Positions 36,190 through 58,320 are shown, counted from the stretch's first letter. The stretch: DNA of 64,000 bases from Ancistrus triradiatus (GCA_025084515.1 JAJAGP010000093.1:353001-417000), one strand, 5' to 3'. Made by a program: numbers and translations. The notes: generated from the letters alone by a model not told the origin.

Positions 36190-36468
36190 TTTTTATTCAA
36201 ACTTTGACTCCATGACTTTAGTTCGCTCTTAGATTTATCATCTACGCCGCCCAAGGAGGTTGGGTCCCTTTTTGAGTCTTGGTCCTCCCAAGGTTTATTC
36301 CTAGAACTAGGGAGTTTTTCCTTGCCACTGTCGCCCTAGACTTGCTCAATTTGGCATTGGACGTAGTTATTAGGAGATAATCTAAACTTGTTAAGTTGCT
36401 TTGAGACAATGCTCCATTGTAAAAAGCGCTATATAAATAAATCTGACTTGACTTGACTTGACTTGATT
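36190..36468 (+). repeat. L2/SINE-type 3' tail copy
   Basis: About 95% like 10085-10347, ending AAAAAGCGCTATATAAATAA and TGACTTGACTTGACTTGA. Confidence 0.75.
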
Positions 36469-36520
36469 TCATTGTAGTCTTAAGCTCAAGTGTATATATA
36501 CACTTGAAAGTGTTAAATAT

Positions 36521-36523
<3 letters not shown>

Positions 36524-36578
<55 letters not shown>
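36524..36578. repeat. (TA)n microsatellite
   Basis: About 27 uninterrupted TA units. Confidence 0.95.
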
Positions 36579-36581
<3 letters not shown>

Positions 36582-37530
36582 ACTCACCAAGGAGGAGTTG
36601 TTGGAATCGAATGAAGTTTTATATTTGTAAATGTAATGATGATATATGTAAATGATTACTGTCCCGCTCTTGGCACGGAAGGACGAAGGAGGCAGACTTA
36701 AGCACAAGTGACTGGGGTTTATTTACACAAAACATAGTGATGACAGGACAAACATAATGACTATAAGCTAAATTCAAAGATATAAACAAATAATAAACAG
36801 AATAGGGTTAACAAGGAACAGCCAACAAGCATCAACATATAAAACAACTGACAAGGCTAATGCTAACCGGTAATACAAACAATGAGCTAACAAGCTAACT
36901 AACAAACACCAATAGAAAGGCTAACAATGTAACAAAGCGAGACACAGAAGAAGAGGTAGAAGAAAACAGGAGACAAGACAAGGAAAGACCAAGATACACA
37001 GGTTCAAACCCCATGTCTGAAACCTACCAGTGTTGGGTCCTCGAGCAAGACATTTAACCCACAATTGCTTGGACTGTAAAACAGTATCAGTTGAAAGAGG
37101 TTCTAGATAAGCACATGTGCAAAATGATTAAATACAGCCATGATTGTATGATTGAAATTAGGCCGAGTTCAAGTCACTGAATCCAGCTACATTTCATCCA
37201 GATTTAGACAGGACATCTTTTTGTAGATATCTTTTCAACAACCTGAGAAAGACAGCTTTTAACCTTTCACTTTTCTGGCAAAGCTGTTTTTAGTAACATG
37301 CTATGAACAATTATAACACCGAATGTAGGACAACTTAAAACTTAAAGTTCCTTCAATCTAGATTAGCATAATATATCATTTAAAATGATATAGTTATGTT
37401 ACAGTAACCCCCAGTAACCCCTTGGATTAACTCCCTTGGGTGTGATGATGAATCGCAATGCAAAAATGGGATCCAATGCATCGTCGAGTTGGACACTGCA
37501 TCGAGTTGTCTGATGCGTTCTTGTTTATTA
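36579..37530. other. Intergenic, no gene seen
   Basis: 37010-37120 is a degraded relative of the tRNA-derived SINE tail (ACCCACAATTGCTTGGACTG). Otherwise unassigned. Confidence 0.4.
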
Positions 37531-37781
37531 TACAGTGCTTGAAAAGCCCCCGCACATCTCCAAAAGTATTCAGACACGTCCCCACACACGGCCAAAAGTA
37601 ATCGGACGTACCCTCACATGTGGTCAAAAGTATTGGGACATGCCCACGCACACGGCCAAAATTATTCGGACACACATACATCACAACACACACACACTAA
37701 AAGTATGTGAACATGCCTCTGCACACGGCTTAAAGTATTGAGACACAAAACCTTTCTACTTGCCCCATTTCAAGCACTGTT
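37531..37781. mobile_element. MITE carrying internal 32-bp tandem repeats
   Basis: Ends ACAGTGCTTGAAA and inverted TTTCAAGCACTGT. Between them 32-bp units (CAAAAGTATTCAGACACGTC plus CCCACACACGGC) repeat from 37561, about five to six copies with substitutions. Confidence 0.75.
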
Positions 37782-39382
37782 GTAGTTCCTTCAGGAAATG
37801 CAGATCTAGTTACTAATGTAATTGCATGATTGAACACCGGATGGTGCCAATCATGCTCCTGCATACCCTGTTCTTACCGAGACTCCTAATTTCTTTTAAT
37901 TGCAGGGGACTAAAGATTGTTTTGGTTTCATTTTTATGCAAGAAAAGTACACATTATTTTTAATTGTTATTCTTCAGAAATTAAAAAAAGCAATATTTTA
38001 TCTTGGTTATTTAAGGTATGGTGATGCAAAAAGAAAATTTTGTTTAAAATTGTAAATTTATGTTTCTAGTAATTGCTAAGATTTTATGTTTAGAAACATA
38101 TACAAGAAAAAGTGAATCATTTTGCCTTGATTACACTTCAGAAATAAAAAAGGAATGTCTTTTATCGAATGTAAAATCGATAATTGTGAGAAAATCTAAT
38201 CTTGAACTCAGTATGGTGAATCAAATCAAATCGTTAAGAGTGTATCGTTAAACCCCTTCAGAACTTACAAAAATGATTCATTATTACCCATATTGTCATG
38301 AATTAAGAATATCTATAAAAATGAGTGGAACATATCACTGAAAGACAAAGTGTTTATGCACACACCTAATGCTACAAAAGTGAACAAGAGGAACATGGAA
38401 GAACCCACTACACATTTTCTCTTGTACATGTTTATTATACATATAAAACTGTACATATACAAAACACTCAACCACCAGCTTACAGACCAAAAACTGACCT
38501 GCAGCAGCAGAATCACTCACAGCTTATATTGTGAATAATGTTGTTTCCATGTAGGCCAACCACCTGCAACCTTTAGCTCATATTCAGTTTAATGCTTTGC
38601 TTTGGTTTATTCATTTATGTAATGTCATAAGCAAGGTAATATCCTTACTAGTCAGACACACTCCCAGTTTAAGCAATTTAGAGCAACCGCTTAACGTAAT
38701 GTGAGAAGAAACTGGAGCACCTGGAGTAAACCATGCCACCCCCTTCAGTTTAATGGTAACCGACATACAACAGGATGCACACAAATATCAGATTAACACA
38801 GAATCAGTATAAAATCATTTTAAAAGTATCAAAAAACTGACAAACCACACACAAAAGGCAAAGCATGATAAACTACATTTAAATAAATAGTCTTCTAGTT
38901 TATCCTTTATCAGTTTTTGGTTGTAAAATCTTCAAAAAGCCCTCTTTTAAAACATTGTGTACATTAACCACGGTCTTAAACAAAAGGCCTTATGCAAAAG
39001 GCTTATTCAATCCCCACTGTGAACAATGTTAGTTTTGAAATAGAAGTAACACCACCTCTTTAGAGAGAGACGTTTCTTAATGCAAATACCTCATTAACAA
39101 ATCAAGGTAAGTTTGAAAAGTGTGTGGAAACGTTATGTTCAAGTTTGTTCCCTGCATGGCGTGTTAACTACTTTTCATTTTCTAAAATCAGGAAAATGAA
39201 TGTCATTCAGTGGGATGCCTGAACTTTTTGCATAAGGCTATACTGTATGTTTGCATGTATATTATACATAGCCTTTTAAATAGGGCAACTAAATGTATCA
39301 AAATGTACAGACACAAAAGAAAATACATATATTCTGAACAGTATTCCTACAGCTCAGACCTTGTCACAATTCATTAATAAAT
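37782..39382. other. Intergenic, no gene seen
   Basis: 38600-38745 is a weak, inverted relative of the type 2 SINE-like repeat. No coding signal. Confidence 0.4.
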
Positions 39383-39678
39383 ACCGATTCATTCATGCAT
39401 TCATTCATCATTTTCCTGCTTAATCCAGTGCAGGGTCACGGGAAGCTGGGAGATTACCGGCAACATAGGGCACAAGGTAGGAACCAACCCTGGACGGGGC
39501 ACAAAACCATCTCATACACACACATACACAACCGCGAGACACTTAAAGACACTAACTGACCTAATGCATATCTCAGAGGAAACCGGAGGACCTGGAGGAA
39601 ACCCAAGTGTCGAATCGAACTGAAGATCTCTACAGCTGTGAAGCAACAATGCAAAGCAATGTGCTACCATGCCACCAA
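39383..39678 (-). repeat. SINE-like repeat, type 2, inverted copy
   Basis: Begins with ATTCATTCAT repeats and contains CAGTGCAGGGTCACGGGAAG; ends at TGCTACCATGCCACC. Confidence 0.65.
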
Positions 39679-39794
39679 TAATGAGCCAAATGTTGTTTAC
39701 TACAGGAACAGGTAGATGGGGAGCTGCAGCACCCCATAGTGGAAGACAGTGAAATTACACTATACTGCTATAATGCTGGTTAATTCAGTCCAAA

Positions 39795-40637
39795 AGAGTG
39801 TGGTACTTCGATTCTCGTCATTAATTCGTCCCAGAAGGCTTGTCGAGAAACAAAAACAACAAGTACAGAGCAAATGTTTCCCATAACGAATAATGTAAAT
39901 TCAGTTAACCTGTTCCAGACCCAAGAAAATCCACATTGTTTAATGGCATATACAATAATGGAGTTGTATTGTACAGGTGCTCCCTGATTTACAATGGGGA
40001 TGCATTCCGACAAATCCATCATAAGTTAAATGTGTCATGAACCGATGAGTTTAATATAGTCTATACTGTATCATAGCATTGCTGACCTTCTAGACAGCCA
40101 ATCTTAAAACATTTACATTAACCTACAGATGGCCAAAATCATTACCACAATGCTTTCATAAAATAGTGTTGAAAAAACTCATGTAATTTAGTGAGTAATG
40201 GATTGAAAGTGAAAAGAAATAGCAACACACTTACAGTATTGGTGAACTCCGGGTGCTAGCATTGCTGCTAATGCTAACAGAGGACTCCTTTCCTTTTCGG
40301 ATGGCTGATCAATAACCATTTTAGGACCCACGAGGACTTATTTGCACTAAGAATACAGTATTTTAGATGTAAAAATAAAGAGAGACACAAGAAACACATC
40401 GGAGACTGCACTAAGCATGAGCTGTTGTGAATCTGAATCACTGAATCACGGTGTTCTAAATCAGGAATCGTGAATCGAGTTTGGAACGAGCTGCACGGCT
40501 TGACTCATACAAATTTAAGCAAGTGTACTGAGTACTGAGCAGACGACGAGAACTGAGACCAATTTTTCAGTCAATATGTGTCGAGAACCAAATTAGATGA
40601 ATTGAGAGCTGGTCGAGAACCGAGGTACCACTGTAAT
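39795..40637. mobile_element. Inverted-repeat element with GTGGTACCTCGGTTCTCG-type ends
   Basis: Left GTGGTACTTCGATTCTCGTC, right inverted TCGAGAACCGAGGTACCACTG. An internal piece (39975-40035, TGCTCCCTGATTTACAATGG) is related to the MITE end at 60027. Confidence 0.55.
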
Positions 40638-40981
40638 CAGTAAATCCTTGAAAGAACACGGGGTACAGAGTACAACTTATTGTTTTAATATCAAATCCAC
40701 ATGCATGTAGGCATTCCTACTCTGCCGCACCTACATGCAGTCCTGCACGCCTGAGTTCATTACACATATTCAACCTGAATTGCCTAAAATTCATATTTCT
40801 TCTATCTGCAGAGCTTTCAAAACTTTTTAGAATAAACATCCATGACAAGACATTAAGGATAATTCACGAAGGCGGTGCTGATAGTGCATGAATCAAGCAT
40901 ATGTTCACTGTTGCAGTCAGTCAGGAAGGAAACATTGCTGAGTTTGTCACTGTTCTTCTTCAGTTTCTAGAACTTAATTAG
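40638..40981. other. Downstream / probable 3' UTR of the EWI gene
   Basis: Directly follows its stop codon; no polyadenylation signal could be fixed. Confidence 0.35.
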
Positions 40982-49966
<8,985 letters not shown>

Positions 49967-50430
49967 GTACTTGCTTAGACAGTTCTCTCGCTTTAAATCG
50001 GGTAAATTTTAAAGTTTACAGCCGTGTTGTCGCATTGTCTCCAAACACAGGCGAGCAGATGATACTGAGAAAATCCACAACCGTGAACCCAGCAAGGCAG
50101 AGAATCTGTAAAGTAGCAGAAGGTGAACGTACTTTCACTTAGACTGTCCAGCGCGAGCGTTCGGTTTGAGCTGCCTGTGGAACAGGAAAAGGTGTGGCCG
50201 GTGAAGGTGGAACAGGTATAAACATGAGAAGGAGGGGCAGGAGAAGGAAGGGAAATTTGGGTGTAACCGGATAGCGCTGCCATCATCCAGGTAAAATCCA
50301 TTACTACCAAAACCATGTTTCCCTATTACCTTCAAAAGCAGCTTTTCTAACGAATCAGTCTCCCCAGCAACATCACGTTGATTGTTTGCATTACAGAATT
50401 TCCTTTTGCAATGACATGACATCACCTAAA
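49967..50430 (-). promoter_or_regulatory. Probable promoter/5' UTR region of the EWI gene
   Basis: Single-copy-looking sequence upstream of the leader ATG, richer in G and C than the flanks, ending where repeats start at about 50560. No TATA box was recognised; assignment rests on position. Confidence 0.3.
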
Positions 50431-50559
50431 ACAAAAAACCGTTTATTCCATCAATCCCTTAGCCTGTTTTTCCAGCCTGGTGAGTCATATGACCTCAGGT
50501 AATTGGCTCAGATTACATTAAATAGATCTGTATGTTTTGCGAGCTGAAAACTGCAGTAT

Positions 50560-51140
50560 TAACTCTTTTATGTTGCCTTAGCTTATAATACAATACAGAA
50601 TTCTCACCTGTACATTATAATAAACTACAGAGCAGCCTACTAATAGTTACTGTATAATCACAGAATACTGACTGGTACTGTACCATATTACAGAATAGTT
50701 ACTGTAATGAAATACAGAGGTCTAACAGATGCAAGAAATTACAGAATACTGACAGTGTGGTAAAAGAAATTACAAAAGCCTCACAGATACTGTATAATTA
50801 ATTCCATTATAGTCAGATGTACTGTAGCATTAAATACAGAATTCTCACAGGTACTGTAAAATACATTACAGAATAGTCACAGCTACCATGTAATAAATGA
50901 AATAATACTCTGAGGTACCGTATAATAAAATATCAAATACTCACAGGTGTTGTATGATAAGTAATAGATTACTCACACAGCTCATATGCTAAAGTATAGA
51001 TTACTCACATGTATCATTTCGTAAATTACAGATTACTCACACATCCTGTGTAATAAAGTACAGATTACTCACACATCCTGTGTAATAAATTACAGATTAC
51101 TCACAGATTCTGTGTAATAAATTACAGAATTACAATAAAC
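50560..51140. repeat. Degenerate tandem repeat, about 32-bp unit
   Basis: CAGATTACTCACACATCCTG plus TGTAATAAATTA repeats cleanly three times at 51027-51122 and in decayed form from about 50590. Confidence 0.75.
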
Positions 51141-51744
51141 GTAAAATAAACTAGAATTCATAATAAATTTGTCACATTGGTTTGCAACTGCAAAATATTT
51201 TGAATTGAGTACATTTGTAATGTCACTTTGTAGACAACACCTCAGTGAGAAAAAATTCACTTCAACAAAGAGCTAAACTGGATCTTCTCAATGCGTGAGT
51301 TGTGGTGCAGCTCAGCTCTGCTTTATGCAAATAAGGATCTGCCACATTGTGTTTAGCTAACCAGGCTAAATAATAAAGGTGGGATGTACGTTTGATTCTC
51401 CATAGCTAAAAGCACAACCAACATTTGCATTAATTATAAAGATACAATTACAAAGATACACAAATTTATAACCCCAAATCAGAAAAAGTTGGGACAGTAT
51501 GAAAACAGTCATTTACTTTGACTTTTATTTCATTGCAGTCACTATGAACCCAAAAGTTCATGTTTTTTTTTTCTGGTCAACTACATTTCATTTCTTAATA
51601 AGCATCCATTCCTGCATTTCAGGCCTGCAACAAATTCCAGAAAAAAATTAGGACGGGCCAATTTAGAACTAGTAATGAGGTTAAAAAATGAAATTAAGAT
51701 GTTTTTTCAAACAGGTGGTCAACGGGTGATTAAAATCATGATGA

Positions 51745-52440
51745 ACCATCACACAGTGGAATGTACTTCCTGCGGCAGCTGAAGAAATTCAATCTGCCAA
51801 AGGCGTTGATGGTACACTTTTACACTGCCATCATCGAGTCCATTCTGACCTCCTCCATCACAATCTGGTATTCTGCTGCCACTGTCAAGGACAAGGGCAG
51901 AATTCAGCACATCATCCACTTAGCAGAGAACGTGATTGGCTGCAACCTGCCATCTCTTCGGGACCTACATGACACTGAGACGAGCAGGAAAAATCATGGC
52001 TGATCCCTCTCATCCTGGACATAACCTATTCAGCCTACTTCCTTCAGACAAGAGACTAAGGTGTGCTCTGCCCAGAACCTCAAGACATAAAAACTGCAGT
52101 CGGCCTCATCAACAACGCCCGGATTTCACACTGACAGCCTCAATCCCCTTCATAGACACCACATATCATACTGATGTGTGGTTAGTAACCTATTTGGGGG
52201 ACTGTGGTAACCTAGCGGTTAAGGTACTGGACTATGGACCAAAAGGTCCAGGGTTCAAATCCCACCTCTGCCAAGCTGCCACTGTTGGGTCCTTGAGTAA
52301 GGCCCTTAACCCACAATTGCTTGGATTGTAAGACTGTATCAATTGTAAGTCGCTCTGGATAAGGGCGTCTGCTAAATGCTGTAATTTAAATTTTTTTTTA
52401 TTTTACTTGGCAATAAACCTGATTCTGATTCTGATTCTGA
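51745..52440 (+). mobile_element. 3' end of a non-LTR retrotransposon (L2-like)
   Basis: Plus strand reads YFLRQLKKFNLPKALMVHF and ESILTSSITIWYSA then IGCNLPSLRDLHD, the C-terminal part of a LINE reverse transcriptase ORF, with a tail GCAATAAACCTGATTCTGAT. A SINE interrupts the tail. Confidence 0.75.
52196..52397 (+). repeat. tRNA-derived SINE inside the LINE tail
   Basis: GACTGTGGTAACCTAGCGGT, GGTTCAAATCC, ending CTAAATGCTGTAA. Confidence 0.85.
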
Positions 52441-53403
52441 AACGTGCATTGTGGTCAGACAAATCAGTATTTCAGGTCTTTTTTGAAAGAAATTGACACC
52501 GTGTGCTCCAGACCAAAGACGAAAAGGATCATCCAGGCTGTTATCAGCAACAAGTCCAAAGGACAGGGTCTGTCATGGTATGGGGCTGTATCAGTGCCCA
52601 TGGCAAACATTATTTGCACTTCGGTGGTGACAGATCTAATACAGAAAAGCACATGAAGTGAGATTTTAGAGCAACATAAGCTACCTTCAAGACATCATCT
52701 ATTCAAGGGGCATCCATTCATTTTTCAACAAGACAATGCAAAATCACATGCTGCACACATTGCAAAGGCATGGCTGCGGAACAAGGGGGTACAGGTACTG
52801 TACTGGTCTGTCTGCAGTGCTGACCTGTCCACAATGGAGAATGTGTGGAGAAAAATTGGGCTAAATTACACCTGAAACACTAAATCGCTTTGTACCGTCA
52901 GTGCCAAAATATCTTTTAAGTCTGGTTAGAAGGAATTACAAAGAGGTAAATGCTTTACCGGCCCAACTTTTGTTGGAATGTGTGGCAGGCCTGAAATGCA
53001 GGTATGGATGTTTATTAACAAATTAAATGAAGTTGACCAGACAAATCATGAAATATCTTGTGTTCATACAGGTTGTAGTGAAATAAAAGTCAAAGTAAAT
53101 GTAGAACACATTGCCTTTTTATTTGCATGTTCCATACTCTCCCAACGTTTTCTGATTTGGAGATGTACAATGAACTGGGGAAGTACAGGGAAAATGCAAA
53201 GGATAGAAGAATCATTATGTATTGTTCGAAGAAATGAATCTTCGGACGTCTGCATCCAGACGTAGCAAAGACGGATCATGCAGTCTTCTGGATTTTTCAT
53301 GTATGCACAAATGACTGAAGGTGTGCAATTCCTTTCCTTATTTTGGCTCAATAAACCTTATGGGGTTCAGAATATAATGGCAGAGGTTTTCTTACTGCTG
53401 ATA

Positions 53404-53860
53404 CAGTGGGGCAAAAAAGTATTTAGTCAGCCACTGATTGTGCAAGTTCTCCTACTTAGAAAGACGAGAGAGGTCTGTAATTTTCATCATAGGTACACTT
53501 CAACTATGAGAGACAAAATGAGAAAATAAAATCCAGGAAATCACATTGTAGGATTTTTAAAGAATTTAATTGTAAATTGTAAAGACTTACAGGAAATGTT
53601 TGACCTCTGTCAATGCCACAAAGGTTATGTTACAAAGTATTGAGTTGAACTTTTGTTACTGACCAAATACTTATTTTCTACCATAATTTAGAATTAAATT
53701 CTTAAAAAATACTACAATGTGATTTCCTGGATTTTTTCCCTCATTTTGTCTCTCATAGTTGAAGTGTACCTATGACGAAAGTTACAGACCTCTCTCGTCT
53801 GTCTAAGTAGGAGAACTTGCACAATCAGTGGCTGACTAAATACTTTTTTTTGCCCCACTG
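53404..53860. mobile_element. Tc1-type MITE with long inverted ends
   Basis: CAGTGGGGCAAAAAAGTATT at the left, its inverse at the right, TA on both sides, inverted arms of about 150-200 bp. 457 bp, no transposase. Confidence 0.9.
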
Positions 53861-54488
53861 TATGTGAAATGATGCCTCAGGCTGAGGTCTCATTTGGTGC
53901 TCAGCTCCCCCTAAAGCTCTGGTCCTAGAATTGCCCCTGATGTATGCTACTACCGATTCGCTAACACACCAAAAAGACAATTTATGATCTTCTACATGCA
54001 ATTTTTAAATGAATTTGACAGAACATATGTTGTCATATACTTGTGTGATGTATCCCTTGTATTTGGCTATACCTTCTCTTCTGTTAATAGAAGCAGCAAT
54101 CCTGTCAGTTTTCAGCAATGAGCTATTTTCAATTTGAGCCACTTTTCTAATAACTGTGTGCCTTTTTGTCTGCATTTCACTTGCTGTTCGTAATGATCCC
54201 ACAGGTTTTCAAAGGAAATTAGGCTAGTAATAAAATGGCAACAGATTAACCAAGCACAATCAGTTATAACTCTATTGGTGATCGCATTGTGACCGCCTTG
54301 TTCCTTTTACCCACTAGAGGGTGCTATAACTCAATGTTCGGCTCTTTCTTCTGATCTATCAGACATAGTTTTTATTTTTTTAATGATTTATTCCATTTTT
54401 GTTATAGCATCAATGATTTACGACATTATACCATACCATATCATATTTTACCTCTTGATAGAAAAATAAGTAAATAACGATGATGATG

Positions 54489-54522
<34 letters not shown>

Positions 54523-55865
54523 GAAAAGCATTAATATTGTTTGTTTCAATCAAACATAAGAAGATCAGATGGCACAGTAATGTAATGTATTAGCCCACCA
54601 CCTCAAGGACCCAGGTACAAATTTTGGCGGTGCATTCCAATCAGACGAGGCATCGCATGACATGATCGGCTATGTCTGAGGAAGAGGCATACCCCAGAAC
54701 TGTGATCCCATCCAGCCCTGTGATGGACTGGTGTACATGCCCAGGAATACTTGACAAAAAATAGTTTGCTTTTTTTGGACTTCACATGACTTCTGAGCAC
54801 AGCCGCCATGCCATTTGGTGCTAGGTGATCCTGAAATTGGGGGACCTTTGGGATTTGTATGTTTTGATTTGTGTGAAGATGATTTTGGGCAGTTCAACTA
54901 AGCTCTATAGTAGGCAATATAGCAGACCTAAAATATGATCACACAAATACATTATATCTCCAACACGGTATAGGAAATTTGTAAGCACTTTTAATGATCA
55001 GCTGCCCCAAATCCTTAAAAATACACCCAAATGTGGTCAGGAAGCATAAATGATTGCTGATCAGAATAGTCCGAGACCGCAATACAAAAGACCCAAAGAC
55101 ATCCTGAGATGGGTTCATTCTCTCTTAAAGAGATGGCTCTTCCTTAATGTTTGCAGCAGTGTCCATCTGACTGACTGAAATGAATTCTTCTAGGCAGCCA
55201 ATGGTATGCTATGAACACACAGTAAGGGGGGGCAGAGACAAGAGCAAACAGCAGGGTCACAGACAGTAGACAATAAAATGTATTCAAGTGCATTCTACCA
55301 TACAAAGCAGCATGCTGAAAAAGGGAAACTGTCTGTCATACTTTATGGCAATTTATAATCACATAGCAGTAGAAACCAGATAGCATCGCAGGGTTTGATT
55401 TGCATTGCGTGTACTATGTAAATAGTCCTGTTCATCGCTGCTAATTCGTCAAAAGGTGTTTTGTGTTTCTTTTTTTTTTTTTTAGCAGAGCATAGTTAAC
55501 TGTAGGGATAAAGTCAAATTGTCAGAAGCATATGGCAGACTGAAGGTTCATAAATTTGTGTTAGATAAAAGATAAGGTTATTATCTTCTGTAAATCTATA
55601 AGAAACTTCAGAAATGCTTGCCTCTCTAACATGCCTTCTTACACTGTATAGAGCAAAATGCACCTACATCTTTTCCAGGTAACTCATTTATCTCTCAGCA
55701 GTTTTAAATGTAATAGTTAATACTGGCTATTACAAACAGGTGATGTCATCAAGTTACTGTAATCATGATTTGGTAAAAAACAAATAGTATTCACAAAAGC
55801 TTGAGTATGTGCACTACAGAAAGTAGTTACATTTACAAATGCAACTTAAAACTTTACAGTGTAAA
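53861..55865. other. Intergenic; short repeats only
   Basis: An (ATA/ATG)n microsatellite at 54480-54521 and a diverged copy (54772-54890) of the presumed 5' UTR at 58750-58890. No gene seen. Confidence 0.5.
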
Positions 55866-56120
55866 AAAGAAGCCTTATGTTAACCAGGTCCAGAAGCAAC
55901 ATTGACTTCTCTGGACTGGCATCTGGGATGGACCATCACCAGTATTATGGTCAGACCAATCAGTATTCCAGATCTTTTTTGGAAGAAATGGACACCATGT
56001 TCTCTGGTGACAAGGTCTCTCATGATATGGGGTTGTGTCAGTGCATTGGGAAAGGTAATTTGTACTTCTGTGGTGACAGCATTAATGCAGAAAAGTACAG
56101 TGAGATTTTAGAGCATCATA

Positions 56121-57955
56121 GAGTGGTGCTTGAAAGTTTGTAAACCCTTTAGAATTTTACATTTACAGCATTTAGCAGACGCCCTTATCCAGAGCGACTT
56201 ACAATTGATACAATCTTACAATCCAAGCAATTGTGGGTTAAGGGACCCAACAGTGGCAGCTTGTCAGAGGTGGGATTTGAACCCTGGACTTTCTGGTCTA
56301 GAGTCCAGTAACTTAACCACTAGGCTACCACAGTCCCAATTTTCTATATTTCTGCATAAATATGACCTAAAACATCATCAGATTTTCACACAAGTCCTAA
56401 AAGTAGATAAAGAGAACCCAGTTAAACAAATGAGACAATAATATTAGACTTGGTAATTTATTTATTGAGGAAACTGATCCAATTTTACATATTAGTGAGT
56501 GGCAAAAGTATGTGAACCTGTAGGATTAGCAGTTAATTTGAAGGTGAAATTATTGTCAGGTGTTTTCAATCAATTAAATGACAATCAAGTGTGAGTGAGC
56601 ACCCTGTTTTATCTAAAGAACAGGGATTTATTAAAGTCTGCTCTTCACAACACACGTTTGTGGAAGTGTATCATGCAATGAACAAAGGAGATTTCTGAGG
56701 ACCACAGAAAAGAGTTGTTGATGCTCATCAGGATGGAAAAGGTTACAAAACCATCTCTAAAGAGTTTGGAACCACCAATCCACAGTCAGACAGATTGTGT
56801 AGAAATGGAAGAAATTCAAGACCATTGTTACCCTCCTCAGGAGTGGTCGGCCAACAAAGATCACTCCAAGAGCAAGGCGTGTAATAGTTGGTGAGGTCAC
56901 AATGGACCCCAACAACTGAAGACAACTGAAGGCCCCTCTCACATTGGCTAAATGTTAATGTTCATGAGACCATCAGAAGAACACTGAACAACAATGGTGT
57001 GCATGGCAGGGTTGCAAGGAGAAAGCCACTGCTCTCCAGAAAGAACATTGCTGCTCATTTGCAGTTATATATCATGTATCAAATATTATATATCAGCTAA
57101 ATATCATGTGGACAAGCCAGAAGGATATTGGAAGAATGTTTTGTGGACAGATGGGATAAAAATAGAACTTTTTGGTTTAAAAGAAAAGCATTATGTTTGG
57201 AGAAAGGAAACAATGCATTCCATCTGTGAAACATGGTGGTGGTAGCATCATGGTTTGGGGCCTGTTTTGCTGCATCTGGGCCAGGATGGCTTGCCATCAT
57301 TGATGGAACAATGAATTCTGAATTATATCAGAGATTCTAAAGGGAAAATGTCAGGACATCTGTCCATGAACTGAAATCTCAAAGAGAAGGTGGGTCATGC
57401 AGCAAGAACAACGAGGCCTAAGCACACAAGTCGTTCTACCAAAGAATGGGTTTAAAGAAGAATAAAGGTCATGTTTTGGAATGGCCAAGTCACAAAGTCC
57501 TGACCTTAATATCCAATCGAAATGTTTGTGGAAGGACCTGAAGCGAGCAGTTAAGTGAGGAAAACCCACCAACATCTCAGAGTTGAAGCTGTTCTGTACA
57601 GAGGAATGGGCTAAAATTCCTCCCAAGCAGGACTGGATCAAACAGTTACAGGAAAACGTTTAGTAGGGCAGTTATTGCTGTACAGAGGGGTCACACCAAC
57701 CAAGATACTGAAAGCAAAAGGTTCACATAGTTTTGCGCAGAAGCACCAATATGTAATATATTGGATCATTTTCTCCCCAATAAATAAATGACTAAGTATA
57801 CATATTTTTGTCTCATTTGTTTAACTGGCGTTCTCTTTATCGACTTCTTTTTGGACTTGTGTGAAAAATCTGATGATTTCTTTTTTTTAGGTCATATTTA
57901 TGCAGAAATGTATAAAATTCTAAAGGGTTCACAAAAACTTTCAAGCTACCCCGTC
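56121..57955 (+). mobile_element. Complete but inactive Tc1 inserted into another Tc1
   Basis: Ends AGTGGTGCTTGAAAGTTTGT and, inverted, GGTAGCTTGAAAGTTTTTGT. Plus-strand transposase is readable but frameshifted: EFGTTNPQSDRLCRNGRN, FGLKEKHYVWRK, CETWWW. It contains a SINE near its left end. Confidence 0.82.
56156..56338 (-). repeat. tRNA-derived SINE inside the Tc1
   Basis: Inverted copy: TTTACAGCATTTAGCAGACG at the left, TAGGCTACCACAGTCCCA at the right. Confidence 0.85.
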
Positions 57956-58320
57956 ACTGTAAGCTGCCTTTAAGATAAACATCTTTTTTACGGGACGTCC
58001 ATGCCATTTTCAGTAAAGATATACAAAACCACATGCTGTACACATTAGAAAGGCATGGCTGCTGCAGAAGAAGTAGGGTACGGGTACCGGAATGGCCCTG
58101 CCCTTGCAGTCCTGACCTGCCTCGATAGAGAATGTGTGGAGAACTTTGAAACGAAAAATGTGACAATGACGACACCATATTGTTACACACCTTAAGAACT
58201 GTTTGCAAGAAGAATGGGACAAAATAACATCTGAAACACTTCATCATTTGGTTTCCTTTGTGGAAAAACGTCTTTTAAGAGTGAGAAGAAATGAGTTCCT
58301 AAACATTCAGTCAGACTTAG

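Larger units (their letters stand above)
51476..53180 (+). mobile_element. Tc1/mariner-type element split by a LINE fragment that itself holds a SINE
   Basis: Left end CAAATCAGAAAAAGTTGGGA; the right part carries CCAACTTTTGTTGGAATGTG and CAAATCATGAAATATCTTG. Plus-strand transposase remnants at 52445-52950 (SVMVWGCISAHGKHYLHFGG) with stops. Interrupted at about 51745-52440. Confidence 0.7.
55866..58320 (+). mobile_element. Tc1-type element split by a second Tc1
   Basis: Same family as 51476-53180: 55920-56118 and 57956-58320 carry its transposase remnants in order (WSDQSVFQIFFGRN-like, then MWRTLKRKM-like and EWDKITSETLHHLV). Confidence 0.7.

Noticed and set aside
37427..37741. Open frames on both strands through 37535-37741
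   Set aside because: They arise because the 32-bp repeat lacks stops in several frames; no start context or domain.
37561..37744. CRISPR-like spaced repeats
   Set aside because: Units are contiguous and degenerate, with no spacers, inside a MITE of a eukaryotic genome.
50135..50425. 96- and 107-codon minus-strand ORFs upstream of the EWI leader
   Set aside because: Overlapping frames without domain; the region is better explained as 5' UTR or promoter.
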